A stretch of DNA of 64,000 nucleotides from Adiantum capillus-veneris (lineage: Eukaryota > Streptophyta > Polypodiopsida > Polypodiales > Pteridaceae): NCBI GenBank assembly GCA_014529385.2, contig CM043950.1:155292045-155356044 (forward strand). Reading direction: 5' to 3'. A program made the position numbers and the translations under genes. Under the pieces are notes generated by a model. It was given only the letters and a program-made list of their open reading frames with translations, made no database searches and had not been told where the DNA came from. Each line of letters starts with the position of its first letter. Position 1 is the first letter of the stretch. Positions 34,451 to 46,227 of this stretch are shown here, one piece after another.

Positions 34451-34606
34451 ATTTCTAGCCATTAAATTGCAATGCTTAATTTCATCAAGACAAGATTGTG
34501 GGACGGAGTTCGGACAAAAAAAGGCAATCCTTCAATCTGGAAGGACACCAAATTGGGCAAACAACAAGATATCCATTTTCCCCAAGTCGATGATTTTCAA
34601 AATCCA

Positions 34607-34650
34607 CCCCCCCCCCCCCCCCCCCCCCCCCCTCCCCCTCCCCCTCCCTC
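34607..34650. repeat. Poly-C tract with C/T tail
   Basis: Twenty-six C (34607-34632) followed by CCCCCT-type repeats to about 34650. The Pro-rich frames over it are artefacts. Confidence 0.95.
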
Positions 34651-34799
34651 CGTGGTCACAAAAAACCGGCCTTTAGTGTATTTTTAAAGGACAAAACTTA
34701 AAAATTCATGGTTAGTTTGGAGGGTCTCCTTGATGGAAACCGGCCAAATTTGGAGGATTTTAGAGTAAAAACCGACAAAAGGTGACATTTTGGAATGTT

Positions 34800-35845
34800 G
34801 TCCACTAAGCTATTTGGACATCAGGGCGAGTAGACTGTCAAGCTATCTTTAGGATGTACTATAGGATGTCTTACGAGGCCTTTCATGGGTTGAAAGAACT
34901 CATCCTTTCCCACGTCCCGTGTCCTGATGTGCATGGATGGTCTAGGGTGCCCATCCAAGTTGATCAAGCACTTGGTTGCGTGCTATGGAGACTTGCACAT
35001 GGCACTCTTCAAGAATATTATGTCAATTGTTTGGGATGGGAGATTCTACCATTAGGAAGTACATGACCCTTATCATTAGAGCACTCACCACTCAGGAGAT
35101 GCTTGTCTGAACTCACTTAGAGACGGCTTGAGGAAGGCGATTAGTAAAGATTATAGAATATTTTTAGGACATTGCAGACCTACCAAACATGTGTGGTGCC
35201 ATTGATGGCACTCACATAAATCTTTCATGCAAAGCCTCAGAGCGATTTCTATCCTGCACAGTATGTTAGTCACCATGGATTCCACAACATTCTTCTTCAG
35301 AGCATTGTTGACTCCAAGAAAATATTTTGGAATGTGGTTTGTAGTACACCAAGAGGTACACACAACTCCACAGTGTTCAAGGGATATGCTCAAATGAAGA
35401 AAAACAAGGTTTTGAATATTCCTCTTATGGAAGTGAGCGGCTTCAGAGTGAGATAGTATTTTGTGGGCGACTCGGTGTATAAGCCAACGAGCTTTCTTCT
35501 CAAAGCTTATAAATCCAAAGGGGAGCAAGACCTTCCAAAGAAGAAAATTTAGACAAACACATTGTGAAGGGTAGGGTTAACGTTGAGAATGCCTTTGGTA
35601 TATTGAAAAACCGATGGTGAATTCTCCACGACCTCAATGTCAATCTTCCCTTTGCTTCCTTCGTTGTCATTGCTTGCTGCTTGCTACATGCTGCACCTTT
35701 TTCTGAAATTGAAGGGAGAACCAGAGCCTTTGGAGAAAATCGACCCACACCCCAATGTGGAGGAGGCCATGACATGGCACGTGATGATGCATTAGCATGC
35801 AGTAGGCCTAAGAATGTGCACGACACTATATACGAATTTCAATAG
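34800..35845 (+). pseudogene. PIF/Harbinger-like transposase relic
   Basis: Plus-strand pieces in order: FRMSYE-like YYRMSYEAFHGLKELILSHV (34854), the helix VDQALGCVLWRLAHGT, ADLPNMCGAIDGTHINLSCK (first catalytic Asp, about 35190), KIFWNVVCSTPRGTHNSTVF, YFVGDSVYKPTSFLLKAYKS (second Asp, about 35458) and VENAFGILKNRW (Glu region, about 35580) followed by CCLLHAA. This is the DDE signature of the PIF/Harbinger (plant HARBI1-like) family. Frameshifts and stops break it. Terminal inverted repeats were not found. Confidence 0.82.
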
Positions 35846-36119
35846 GCGAATATCGTAAAATTGAGAGTGCAAATCTTGATATGTGTGCTGATTGGAAGAA
35901 TCAAACTGACTTGTTTTTTGTGTGTTGTGTAGGAATAACTTGATCAGATAACAAGTTTTTTTTATTTTTCATTGTTGCATGTTTTTATGTGTGTGCATTG
36001 TTTCATATGCTTGCTTTGCTTGTTTTATCAAGTTGTGTGTTTCTTTCTTTGTGTGTGCTATTTGATTGACTTATGTTTGCATGCCATTAAAAAAAAAGGC
36101 ATTTTATTTTTGAAAGTCT

Positions 36120-36241
36120 TGGGCAACCTTCGAGGAGAACATGTGCATGGCCTACGGAGGGGCTGGGTTTGAATCCCAGGTGACTTTGACAGAGTGGATC
36201 TCTCCCCGTAGCACGCATCTAAGCAACTACCAAAAAAAAAA
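36120..36241 (+). mobile_element. tRNA-derived SINE, probably 5' truncated
   Basis: Contains GGGTTTGAATCCCAG (about 36167), a good RNA polymerase III box B, preceded by GGCCTACGGAGGGGC and followed by a tRNA-unrelated body with CTCTCCCCGTAG and an A10 tail ending at about 36241. No clear box A. This is the layout of plant tRNA-derived SINEs; such elements need a LINE reverse transcriptase. No target duplication was recognised. Confidence 0.65.
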
Positions 36242-36439
36242 CTTAAATAAATAATTTGTACGGAGACCTAATTAAGGCTTGTTGATTCCGTCCGGCCACT
36301 CTCCATGTGATCAAAACGCCCAGCGTCTGACCACCAATTGGGCGCCGACCGGCTATCATGTGCTCAAAACAGCCGACTGGCTAGATAATATTCTTCGAAT
36401 AAAGGAGTCACCACACAACGGCCTCCTATAATGGAGCTA

Positions 36440-36790
36440 CCAATTCTACAAACTTCTCCACGAATCTTTGTAAAATCTGACATATTCAAGGAACCTTGAT
36501 ACCTCATTTGCATTGGTGGGTGGTACTGCTTCTTGAATTGCCCTGATCTTGTTATTCAGCATCACAATGCATCTGCTCGACACTACATGGCGTATAGTGT
36601 CCCTCTGTATGCTCCAAACACACACTTGTATGAATTCAAGCAAACCCTCTTCTCTCTACACCTTTCAAACATGAGCCGCAAGCATTCCAAATGTTCAAAT
36701 GCACTTGAATATATGGTGAATCCATAAACAAATATTGCCATCTTTTGAGCCATATGTAGTTACCCTATATAACTCATATTAGACTCCTTG
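36440..36790 (-). pseudogene. Ty3/gypsy RT fragment
   Basis: Minus strand: a HIFKCI-TFGMLAAHV stretch, then REEGLLEFIQVCVWSIQ, then NNKIRAIQEAVPPTNANEVSRFLEYVRFYKD, which is the gypsy RT thumb pattern (K-RAI-E-PPPTN-KELR-FLG-V-YYR). Isolated fragment with several stops, no adjoining domains. Confidence 0.7.
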
Positions 36791-36839
36791 ATAATAATCC
36801 ATGCATTTCGCGTAATCTTCAGCTTATGGGGGTGTTTAT

Positions 36840-37360
36840 TGAGGTAAGTCTTTAGCTTACACTCAATACATGAACAATTTATAAACCCAAGCATACTAGC
36901 ATGCACCCCTATGTGCGTGGATACAACCTCCTACATAAAAATATTTCCCTAACACATGTTTCTCATGCCATGGACACATGCTATAAGTCACAAGCTACAT
37001 GTTGTAGCCCACATGCTACTTCCCCCCTTTTCCACTTGTGGTGCATATTCCTTTTGCCTTGATTTCCACCTTCCATCATTGAGCCTATATATGGTCACCA
37101 TGCTTAATTTGCATTCTCCTATCTTAATTGATCAAGCAAACTCTTTTCATTGTTCTAAGTACACAAATATACTTACTCCTATACATGGTCACCATACTTA
37201 CCTTGCATTCTCCTATACTAATTAACCAAGCAAGTTTTTTTCATTGTATTGAGTACACTAATCTACTTACTCCTAATTGCTATGAAGCTCTCACTATGAC
37301 GAATGTCTTGTTCATTTATCCACCATAGGCATTACAAGAACAACCTATAGAGAAAGATAA
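36840..37360. other. No recognisable gene; AT-rich, with a 93-bp tandem duplication
   Basis: ATGGTCACCATGCTTA at 37091 and ATGGTCACCATACTTA at 37184 begin two diverged copies of a 93-bp unit that also share TGCATTCTCCTAT and CAAGCAA. Nothing else supportable. Confidence 0.7.
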
Positions 37361-37363
37361 ATT

Positions 37364-37546
37364 GAGAAGAAGGATTCGCATGACCAAGTCAAAGAACTTG
37401 AGAGTCATCAAGACCATCTGCAAAAGGAGAAGGATAGATTAGAGGAAAACCTACAAGAGGCAAACATAGACATTGAGAAGCTGAAAAAAAAAGATAGTGA
37501 CGACCAGGTGGAGATTCAGAGACTTGAAAAGCTCAATGGAGGATGA
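37364..37546 (+). pseudogene. Coiled-coil reading-frame fragment
   Basis: A 60-codon open stretch without an ATG at its start: HDQVKELESHQDHLQKEKDR, then LEENLQEANIDIEKLKKKDS, then VEIQRLEKLNGG before TGA. Leucines and isoleucines fall in heptad spacing among charged residues, so a coiled coil is expected. It looks like an exon or a fragment of a longer protein gene. Family not recognised. Confidence 0.45.
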
Positions 37547-37654
37547 TGCAAGGCCCACAAAAGCTGGTGGCTTCTTATTAATTAGTGAAGTCCACACTCA
37601 CCAGGCTTCTCATGAACCCCATGGCGGAATCATCTATGGTGAGCACTAAGAGCT

Positions 37655-39180
37655 TGCAACATCAAGCATCTATCTTGCTTTTGGAACAAGCATTCGAAAA
37701 GCATTATTCGCACATTATTAGATGCAAATATTGATATTTTTCGATCCACAAATATGTGTGATGTTACTGTCAAGCTTTATGTTGCAAAGCTTTTATTCCT
37801 TGCTTTGGTGGATTCAACTCTTTTGTTGGTTCACAATCCTTTTATCAATGCAGGGTTTCAAAGCCTTGCAAATTGAGTCAACAGTGAGATGTTTCTAGCT
37901 TAAAGTTTGAGGTTCAATTTTTGTGCAAGAAAAATCATAATCTTTTGGCAAAAAGTGACGAGCAAGAGAAAGATCCCTTAGATCTTTGATTTTTGTTCGA
38001 TCAACAGTCTAATGAAGTAGCATAAATAAAGGCAAAATTGTATCCCATATCAAGTTTCCATTATGTCTCAAACCGTTATATAGTAACATACATTTTTATG
38101 TGGATGGGTATCCACTTTGTGTTGGTAGTTCTCTTTATGGTTCAACACTTACAGACTTAGAGATGGGCAATACATAGAAATAGTGTTGCTTAAATAAAGC
38201 TTGTAAGTTTTATGTGTAAGCTAGATACTCTTACATAACGATGATGTAGGAAATAAATTATGAATTTAAGTTCAATCATATGTTACAAGTTATACAAAGG
38301 TCATGTTTTTGCAAAATATGCACGAGATTAACAATGTTGATGCATTTAGAAGTCATTTGGGAATCGTCCAAACACTTTTGACAGTGTTCTTGAAGTTTTA
38401 GAAAATAGAATAGCACTCTCAAATCTATGTTCTATCAAAGGTGTTTGAATGACTTTTGAATGCATCAATATTGCTCATCCTATACCCGTTTTGAAAAAAC
38501 ATAATCTTTGTAATTTGAAGCATATGATTGAACTCAATTCATAATTAATTTCCTACAGCAACTCTGTGTAAGAGTATCTAGCTTGCACATAAAACTTACT
38601 AGATTTTTCTATGCATCTTTGTTTTTATGCCTTGCCCGACTCTAAATCTGTAAGTGTTGGCCCATAAAGAGAGTTAACAACACAAAGTAGATACTCATCC
38701 AAGATAAAAATAGTTATATGAATAAAATTGATGTTAGTATATGACGATTTGAAAGGTAGTGGAAACTTGATATGGGACACAATTTTGACTTCATTTATGT
38801 TACTTCATTAGACTGTTGCTCAAACAAAAATCAAAGATCTCAGAGATCTTTCTCTTGATGGTAACTTTTTGCCAAAATATCACGATTTTCATTGTGCAAA
38901 ACGCAAATCTGAGACTTTAAGCTGAAAACATCTCTTAATAATTGTGTGACTTAATTTACGAGGCTTTGAAACTTGGCATTGCTAGAAGGATTCTGCACAA
39001 ACAAAAGAGTTGAATCCATTAGAGAAGGGGATAAAAGATCAACATATGAGGCATCCTTTGTAACAGAAATCTTGGCAATAGCTATACACATGACTCCAGA
39101 TTACAGAATATCAACATTTGCATCTATTAATGTGTCAAAAATACATTTCAGAACATATGTTCCAAAAGCAAGATAGATGT
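37655..39180. repeat. 1.5-kb imperfect inverted repeat (long hairpin)
   Basis: Two arms of about 740 bp pair around 38385-38440. Examples: CAACAGTCTAATGAAGTA (38008) pairs with TACTTCATTAGACTGTTG (38798); CCCATATCAAGTTTCC (38043) with GGAAACTTGATATGGG (38759); ATTAGATGCAAATATTGATA (37718) with the reverse of 39107-39128; CATCTATCTTGCTTTTGGAAC (37668) with the reverse of 39155-39175. Pairing is about 75-90% over most of the length. Transcribed, it would fold into a long double-stranded stem. It could be a foldback-type transposon or an inverted gene duplication. Confidence 0.88.
38973..39176 (+). pseudogene. Reading-frame fragment in the right hairpin arm
   Basis: 67 codons with the stretch ILAIAIHMTPDYRISTFASI and NVSKIHFRTYVPKAR. 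The left arm, read on the minus strand at about 37670-37850, gives a related but broken sequence (SIFASNNV, FECLFQKQ). So the arms appear to derive from an inverted duplication of one coding piece. Protein family not recognised. Confidence 0.4.
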
Positions 39181-39184
39181 TTGA

Positions 39185-41000
39185 ATTTAAAATAGACAAA
39201 AGCATACGGAAACACATCGAATATGTTGACAATGAAGGGGAGATTGCAAATGATTTTTTCTAATTTTGGGGCTCCATGTTTACTATGGTTGGGTTGCAAA
39301 AATGTGGCAAGGTTTTGGGTTGAGCAAAGACACTCCCTTTTGAATGTGTATCTTGGATCAGGAGGTGAATGATGCTAACTACATATCTGAACATTTTCTT
39401 GAACATTTTCTTGAACCATTTGAGTGGACTCAAATATTGGCTACCATGGTTGTTTGTGTCAACAAATCCTCGCCCACCCTATTTTTGACAAAGAGGACTA
39501 CACCATTGTTGTTATTCAAATGGTAACTATTGTACCATTAGACAATTAGCAAGTTATCTCGGATTATTATTATTATTATGATGCCACTAATAAGATAGAG
39601 GAGTAAACTCTTACAACAAAGGATTTTGACTTAGACAATGAACAAATAAGAGAAAAACTATTGATGAGAGATAGAGATGATATTTTTTTGAATTTTCCAA
39701 TCAATGTCAAAGGTGACATGAAAAGTACATGAAAAAACTACGTTGCCATGATTGAGTGCTTCTATATAAAGATAGTAAAAATTTAAAAAGTTATAGTGGT
39801 GTGGCTTTTACCGCATGCCATACATTGTATTGGTGGCTTCGTAGCCTCTTTCTTTGACGATGTTTCCAAAAGCTCCACGACCTTGCACCACTTCAAATGA
39901 GATTTTGCATTAATGAATGTGAGAAGGAGGAAATTTACACATTATAATTTTTAAAAATGCCAAAAGATGCATTTCATGGAGTGAAATGCTTGTGCTCATT
40001 AAAAATAAAGAAAACCATACATATGATATATACGTATGGTGTGGAGTTGGCACCATTCTCCACCTTTATAATAATACTATAGTAGGGAACGTGCCCTTCC
40101 CCCGCCACTTTTATCCCCTCCAGTGTTGAAGGGGGACTTATGCTTGTCCCCCAGTGTTAAAGGGACTTTTTTATTGTAAAAATATGGTAGATCCACAAGG
40201 AAAATTTCATTACCTTTGATTTTATGCATGCTTTGAATTGTAGATAGCAATGCTATGGTGTACTTTCCGTGTGTCTCTTGTTCTTTGATCCTTGCTTGAG
40301 TCTTTATCTTGATATAAGAGTCTATATCAATTAGCATCATAATTGGGGTAATCCCTCACATCCAAGACCCTTGATTCTATTAGTTGTTCACAGCTCCCCA
40401 TCGCTCAAGTGATCAAAGTGACGATGTCTCATTGCTAGTAGCAAACAACTTTGAACTCACCTGGGACTTGGATTGTAAATAGCAGTGCCACCACTCACAT
40501 GACTCCACTCAGAGATTGGCTCGGTATGCTTGCACCTACTCAACATCATACTATTACATTAGGTGACTTTCATGCACTCACAGTGTGAGGGACACGAAAT
40601 ATCCCCATCTTTAGGTCTACTTCGGATGCAAAATACAGTATTGATGTTGAGGCCTAATATGTCTCGGAGTTGGCCTTCAAATTTTTGAGTGTGGTGGCTA
40701 TGAACTCTCATGAACCAAGGTACCCTTCGATGGAGGTAACGTGGGTTATCTCCAATGCACCTACAAAGTTGTCCATTTGACCTTGCAACATGGAACAAGG
40801 GACAACCTAGTACAATATAGGTTCAAAAAATGGATAGATACAATGTAGCTATGATCTACTAGCAAGTGAATATCATGATGTCTACAAGCAGAATGGAAAA
40901 TACCATCTTGAAGAATGAGAAGGGAAAAGATATTGTACTTGAAAAAAAATTGAAAGGCGAGTTTGTCCAACTTGATAAAATCTAGTCTTTTTGTTTATTT
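39185..41000. other. No recognisable gene
   Basis: AT-rich to 40080, including an ATTATT run near 39564 and a tandem TTGAACATTTTC pair at 39392-39415. From 40090 to 40970 the sequence is less AT-rich, with a repeated CCAGTGTTRAAGGG motif (40119 and 40154). Short frames on both strands show no domain. Possibly the eroded 3' part or LTR of element K, not demonstrable by eye. Confidence 0.45.
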
Positions 41001-41049
41001 GATCTTCTTGAAAGAACTAAATGATGATCAAAGGTCAAATATGTCTGAC

Positions 41050-41560
41050 CTTGACAAGGAATGACAAGAATTTTTGCAAGCTCAGGCTGACTATTTCCCT
41101 GAAGTCTTTGTCACAAATTGATGATGTGGTAACTCAGGAATACAATAGTGGACTTTGCTGTATCATCAGGAAGAGTCTTAGCTTCCACCCATTTGGTGAC
41201 ATAACAAGTGGCCATCAATATATACCTATTCTTCCCTGGAGTAATTTTCTTGAATGGACCCATGAAATCCAGACCCCATTTCATAAACACTCACAGTGGC
41301 TGGACTGGAGTTAATGGAGTTATATCTGTTGTTGTGGGTCTACCCATCCTCTGGCATATATCACACATTTTACAAAAGATTTTTACATCAGCTATTAAAG
41401 TTTCCACAACAAGCCAGCCTGCAAAATCTTCTTATAAGTAATATCAGTGAAGAAATGTCCTCCAGAATCCCCATCATGTGCCTCTAAAATAACTTGCATT
41501 CTTCCTGCCATAGGCACACATCTTCAAAGAACTCCATCTACTCCCGGTCTGTAGAGTGAT
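41050..41560 (-). pseudogene. Element K integrase N-terminal relic
   Basis: Minus strand: KFTIIGGSLYRPGVDGVLRRCVP, then ILEAHDGDSGGHFFTDITYKK (zinc HH pair), ILQAGL, a broken C-C pair, and worn core pieces such as GVWISWVHSR and GRIGIY. The catalytic core is not readable past about 41050. Confidence 0.7.
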
Positions 41561-41689
41561 CCGCCAATGATGGTGAACTTCAGACTCTTAATGATCAGGG
41601 CCTTCTTCTGATTCTGAGTCCAGTTATCTCGGAATCCTCCCTTAGAAAGGAATAGATACACATCATACAATTCTGGGTCAGTTATTTTC

Positions 41690-42340
41690 TCAACTGTCAT
41701 ATGAAAATAGTTCTGCATCCATTGGCTCATCTCTCAAAGATGCCTTAGAGTATCCATCCGCACTCGTGGACAGGAAATCAACACCACGGTGATTTCTATC
41801 GGGCTTATGAAAAATGCGAAACTCAAATTCCATTAGGAACATCATCCATCTTATCAATCTGCCTTGAATAATGACCTTGTTAATCAAGAATAACAATGCC
41901 TGATGATCCACATAAAAATGAAATAGCTTGCCCAGAAAATAGTGTCAAAATTTAGTAGCACTGAAAACCATTTATAAGGCTTCTCTTTCAGTAGTGGTAT
42001 ATCCTTGTTCAGCCTGACTGAATCTTCGACTGGCAGAATAGACTGGATAATCAGTCCTTCCATCTGGCTGAGCTAATATTTCTCCCATCACGAGTCCTGA
42101 AGCATCTACATGTACATAAAAATTGACATCCCAATTTGGTTGTCAAAGTAACGGCTTAATGATAATGGCATTCTTCAAACTCTAAAAGCTCTCCTCACAT
42201 TCAGCAGTCCAGATGAACTTGTTGTTCTTCTTTGTGAGCTCATACAAAGGTAATGCCTGGGAAGAAAACTGATGCACAAATCTTCTATAGAAATTGATAT
42301 ATCCCAAGAAAGAACTCAATTATGATGCATTGTGTGGTTC
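41690..42340 (-). pseudogene. Element K RT thumb and RNase H
   Basis: Minus strand: FLGYINFYRRFVHQF thumb, KNNKFIWTAECEESF, then the RNase H end DHQALLFLINKVIIQGRLIRW, FEFRIFHKPDRNHRGVDFLS. The usual aspartates D-H-Q and V-D-F are recognisable. Stops scattered through. Confidence 0.75.
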
Positions 42341-42346
42341 CTTGGC

Positions 42347-43060
42347 CTATTGGACACACTGAATCTTGTCATTGGCCATTTCGATACCATTTCTGGACAA
42401 TACATGTCCCAGTAGCTGTCCTTTCCAGACCAAGAAAACAGATTTGAATGGATTTAAACAGATCCACTTTTCTTGACAACACTGGAAAACCATTTCCAGA
42501 AAAAGTAAATGCTTATCCTCTATTGAATATACAATGAAGTCATCCATAAATATGGCAAGGAATTGGTGGAGAAATTCACTGAATATTTCCATCATACATC
42601 GTTGAAAAGTCGTTAGAGCATTACAAAGACCAAATGGCATACCCAGATACATGAATACTCCCCATGAAAGTATTTTTACTCCAGTCCTTAGGAGAAATTG
42701 GTTATAACCATTATAACCATCCATCAAGCTATACATTTCATAACCTGCAATTTCGTGAAGCAGCATGTCCCTAAATGGTAATGGAAAGGGATCCTTGGTG
42801 GTCTAAGCATTCAGCTTTCGATAATACACACAGACTCTAAGCTTTCCATTCTTCTTGGGTACCACTACAATAGGAAATAACCAATCACTATTGTCCACTT
42901 CAGTAATGAACCCAGCCTTCAGAAGGTTATCGATCTCTTCCTTGACCTTCTTAGCATAATTAGGATTCATTATGTATCTTTGCAACCGTACTGGTTTGGC
43001 ATTTGGTTTCAATGGTATTTGATGTTTCCATACCTCTGGATCTACTCCCCATGCAAACAC
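42347..43060 (-). pseudogene. Element K reverse transcriptase
   Basis: Minus strand: QIPLKPNAKPVRLQRYIMNP, AGFITEVDNSDWLFPIVVVP, KKNGKLRVCVYYRKLNA (the family Asp reads Tyr), a stop at about 42803, then YEMYSLMDGYNGYNQFLL, MPFGLCNALTTFQRCM and the catalytic AIFMDDFIVYS (about 42536), LGHVLSRNGIEMANDKI. RT of the gypsy family, broken by a stop. Confidence 0.82.
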
Positions 43061-43593
43061 ATCTTTACACTACTAGAACATGTGTCGGGCCTTCTCTTTC
43101 ATGATTGGACTCAGATGTTTGTTGACTTTGATTACTCTAGGATTCTCCTCAGAACCACCCGGATTCCATTCCTCTATTTTTTGATCATCTGGAAGCAACC
43201 AGTTAGGCCCACCACCCTTTCGTTTGGTTGATTCCTTAGTGTAATCCCAAGACGGTCCTCTAGACTCTAAACTACTAGTCTGACTCCCAGTACCTTCTCC
43301 AGAGTGTGCTTGATCAAAAATTGATGGCATACTTGAATCCACAGGTTCTTCCGACCTTCCAGTCAGCTAAACTAGTCGTTCCCCGTAATTTAGTTTAGTG
43401 AACTGATCTGGGAATTGCTTTTTTGATTTTCAGCCTGATCTTTGTCCAATAATACCACATTGAGATCTATTTCTGCTAATGGAAAAATATTCATTGCCGT
43501 CAGCATCCTCTCAATTTTCTTCACCTTATACTTCTGGCAAAGCTCTTCTGGTTGCAGCTCCTTCCTCCATCTCCTAGTGTTGTTCATCTGAAT

Positions 43594-43930
43594 CTAAATT
43601 TTGCTATTAGCTCCTTGTATATTCAGAGTCTCATTGGCATAGTCGTGAACAGCTTGTGCCATTTGCAACCATGGGCACCCCAGTAGCATCCCATATGCAC
43701 CTTGCACATCTAGTACTAGGAAAATGGTCTTGAACTTTTCCTTGCTTACCCTTATCTGCATACTCTCTATCATCCTAGTTGCTTGCACAACTCGATGATC
43801 AGTCATTCGCACTTTGAAGTGCTGGTTTTAGGTTTGTAAGACCCATTCTTTGTTTAAGGTGTGCCCCCAGGATATTTACTCCTGCTCCTCCATCCACTAT
43901 GACACCAGATAGTGGCTCCCACTGTTTCCT
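43594..43930 (-). pseudogene. Element K aspartic protease
   Basis: Minus strand: VIVDGGAGVNILGAHLKQRMG (active site DGGA, about 43910-43850), then TRMIESMQIRVSKEKFKTIF, VLDVQGAYGMLLGCPWLQMA. The DGGAGVNI form and the LLGCPWL strand mark a retropepsin. A frame change lies near 43812-43830. Confidence 0.75.
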
Positions 43931-43969
43931 AACCTTATAGTCTACCTGGATCACTAGCACTTCATCATC

Positions 43970-44665
43970 TCAGACAGCAGCTAGGTCAATTTCTCTGGCC
44001 TCCACTTCAGCCTTCCTTCGTTGTCTAATGAATTTCGCTGCTTTAGGAAAAGTTTTTCTAATATCTTCCAGTTCAACTGTGAGTTTCTGAATTCTGTCAC
44101 AAATTTTGACATGAATTTCTTCTCTCTCTTCATCAAAGTTATTTTTAGAACTTGAAGAATCAGTAGTATCTGCACAGTGCCGTTCCTCTGCTTTGGTGCC
44201 TATGCTACTTCTTTTAGTGTTTCCGATTGCAACTGTTTCTGATTTAACATTCTCTAATCCCTCCATCAGTCCCTGAACTGCAACCAACATGGTCTCAAAA
44301 ATCCCAGACCATGACTAATCTGGTTGTGCTTTCTCAGAGGACTGGGCTGGTATCTTCTGAATGACCCGGGCATCAAAAATTTCTGGCTACTCTGGCAGCT
44401 TTTTGGCTAAATCTTCTGTGATCTTAGCCGCCAGTTCTCTCTGCTCCTGCCATTCATCAACTACCTTTGCTTTACCCTTTGCCTTCCACACCTCTCTCTG
44501 TTGAGCCCATTTGCTACTTTCAGAACTAACTGGTTTTGTCGGCTCCTCTAGAATTTCCTCAATGACCACCCCTTTGTGCTGTGTAACTGCTCGTACGGGA
44601 ACTAGCTCTGGGGCCTTTGCCTCAGTAGCCGCAGTAGTAGGTGTTTTTGGACATTGAGCTGCCAA
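43970..44665 (-). pseudogene. Element K linker between gag and protease
   Basis: Minus-strand frames of low complexity: a Glu/Lys-rich stretch (KWAQQREVWKAKGKAKVVDE) and EELAAKITEDLAKKLPE, then serine-rich and charged residues. Upstream at about 44690 a third, degenerate zinc knuckle reads YYTCGKYGNLAAQC, lacking the first Cys and the His. Confidence 0.6.
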
Positions 44666-44714
44666 ATTCCCATACTTGCCACAAGTGTAATAGTTCAGAC
44701 TTTGGTTCTAGAAA

Positions 44715-45990
44715 TTACCACGACCTCGGACCCGGCCAGTACCTTCCTGGTACCTGCCTCGCTTGCCAAGTACCAGTACCACCGGTACTTGATTTCTCTT
44801 CTTGGGGTACACTGGTTGTTTCCACTCTGACTAGTTCAGCATTGGTAAATGCTACGACAGAAAAATCTTTGCCCTTCTTGAAGTGATGAATACAAATGCC
44901 ACAATTATTCCATAAATGACCATATGCTTTGCAATAGGTACATTGTGGACATTCATTGGAAACATGATCTTTAGATTTACACTTTGAACACCAAGTTTCC
45001 ATTCTTCTAACTGGTTGTCTGGTTTGGCTAATTTCAGCAATCTGACATGCCATCTCATCAATCTTCCTGGACCAAGACCCCTTCTTGGCCTTGACTTTTC
45101 TCTTTTCATCTGAGATGCTTTTAGAGCTACTGGAGGTCTTACTGGAATTAGAATTCTCATCGAAAGAACTACTACTACTGGACCTCCTTTTCTTATGACT
45201 CATCTCCTTCTTTGTCTGATGTTCCAGCTTCAAGCGTGCTGTACCAAATCATTGAGTTTCTTTGTTGGTGCAGGTACCTCCTATTCCCTAAGATTTTTAC
45301 TACGAAACCCATTTAAAAACCATGCTCGCAACCTCTTTTTTGATGGTGGCTCCTGTAGTTGCCTCCTTGATTTTCTCAACATAACTTCTAACTAATAATT
45401 TTCCTTGCTTTATCTTGTCCAATTCACAGAAGATGTTCTCATCTCCTCTGATGCTGAATATTCTAGTCTAAAAGCTTTGAGCAATTTATTGTATGATCTG
45501 AGTTGGCAAGCTAAGTAATGGTAGTACCATTTCCTTGTTGTATCCTTTAATGTCTGAGGAAAGTATTCACCCCAGTCATCTTCATCAATATTTTTCAACT
45601 CAGCATATTGTTCAAAGGCTTGGATATGAACATCTAGATCATCTTTCTTCCCACCTTTGAACAATGGAAAAGAAATTTTTAATGAAGAGGTATAATCATG
45701 TCGGTCAACATCTTCTTTGCCTCTTCTGACCTTCGGAACCTGATTCCGTCTTGAGGAATTTTTGTAATGGTCCATATCAGCAACCAATCAATTTCCTCAT
45801 CAGTCTCAGTTTCTGTCTCCTCCCTGGCTTTTCCACTGGAATTGTGGTGACTACCCTTGCTGCCTTTGGCCCCAACATCCCTATGTGTGGCCCCGAGAAC
45901 TCTTGGCCTTGCGTTCTTCCCTCTCATCCCTTCTCTTTCTGGATTGACTTGAGTGTTGACAGTCCTTAGCCTCATCAGTATGAACGTGCT
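44715..45990 (-). pseudogene. Element K gag with two tandem zinc knuckles
   Basis: Minus strand. Capsid part at about 45700-45410: ISFPLFKGGKKDDLDVHIQAF, EDDWGEYFPQTLKDTTRKWYY, NKLLKAFRLEY, which fits the retrotransposon Gag domain. A Ser-rich stretch follows, then two adjacent CCHC knuckles CSKCKSKDHVSNEC and CTYCKAYGHLWNNC at about 44985-44900. Frame changes at about 45410 and 45680. Tandem knuckles distinguish it from A, B and C. Confidence 0.78.
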
Positions 45991-46227
45991 CCTATTGAGC
46001 CTCAGTCTCAGTCACCGGGTCCGTCTTAGGATCAGAGTCACGTTCTGATTCCTCGGGGACAGGGTCAATGTGGTGTGATGGTTTCCAGCCACGACTGGTT
46101 TTGGGCGCCATTCTTCAGCTGAAAATCCTAACTAGGAGAAGAGTTTTCTGGTCAACGAGCAACAACTTTAACCACCATGATTGCCAAAATGGAATTGGAT
46201 CTGATCTCTTTAGATAGCTAATTCCAG

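Noticed and set aside
39344-39526. Possible helicase or host exon fragment near 39200-39700
   Set aside because: Coding-like composition only; no motif could be named with confidence.
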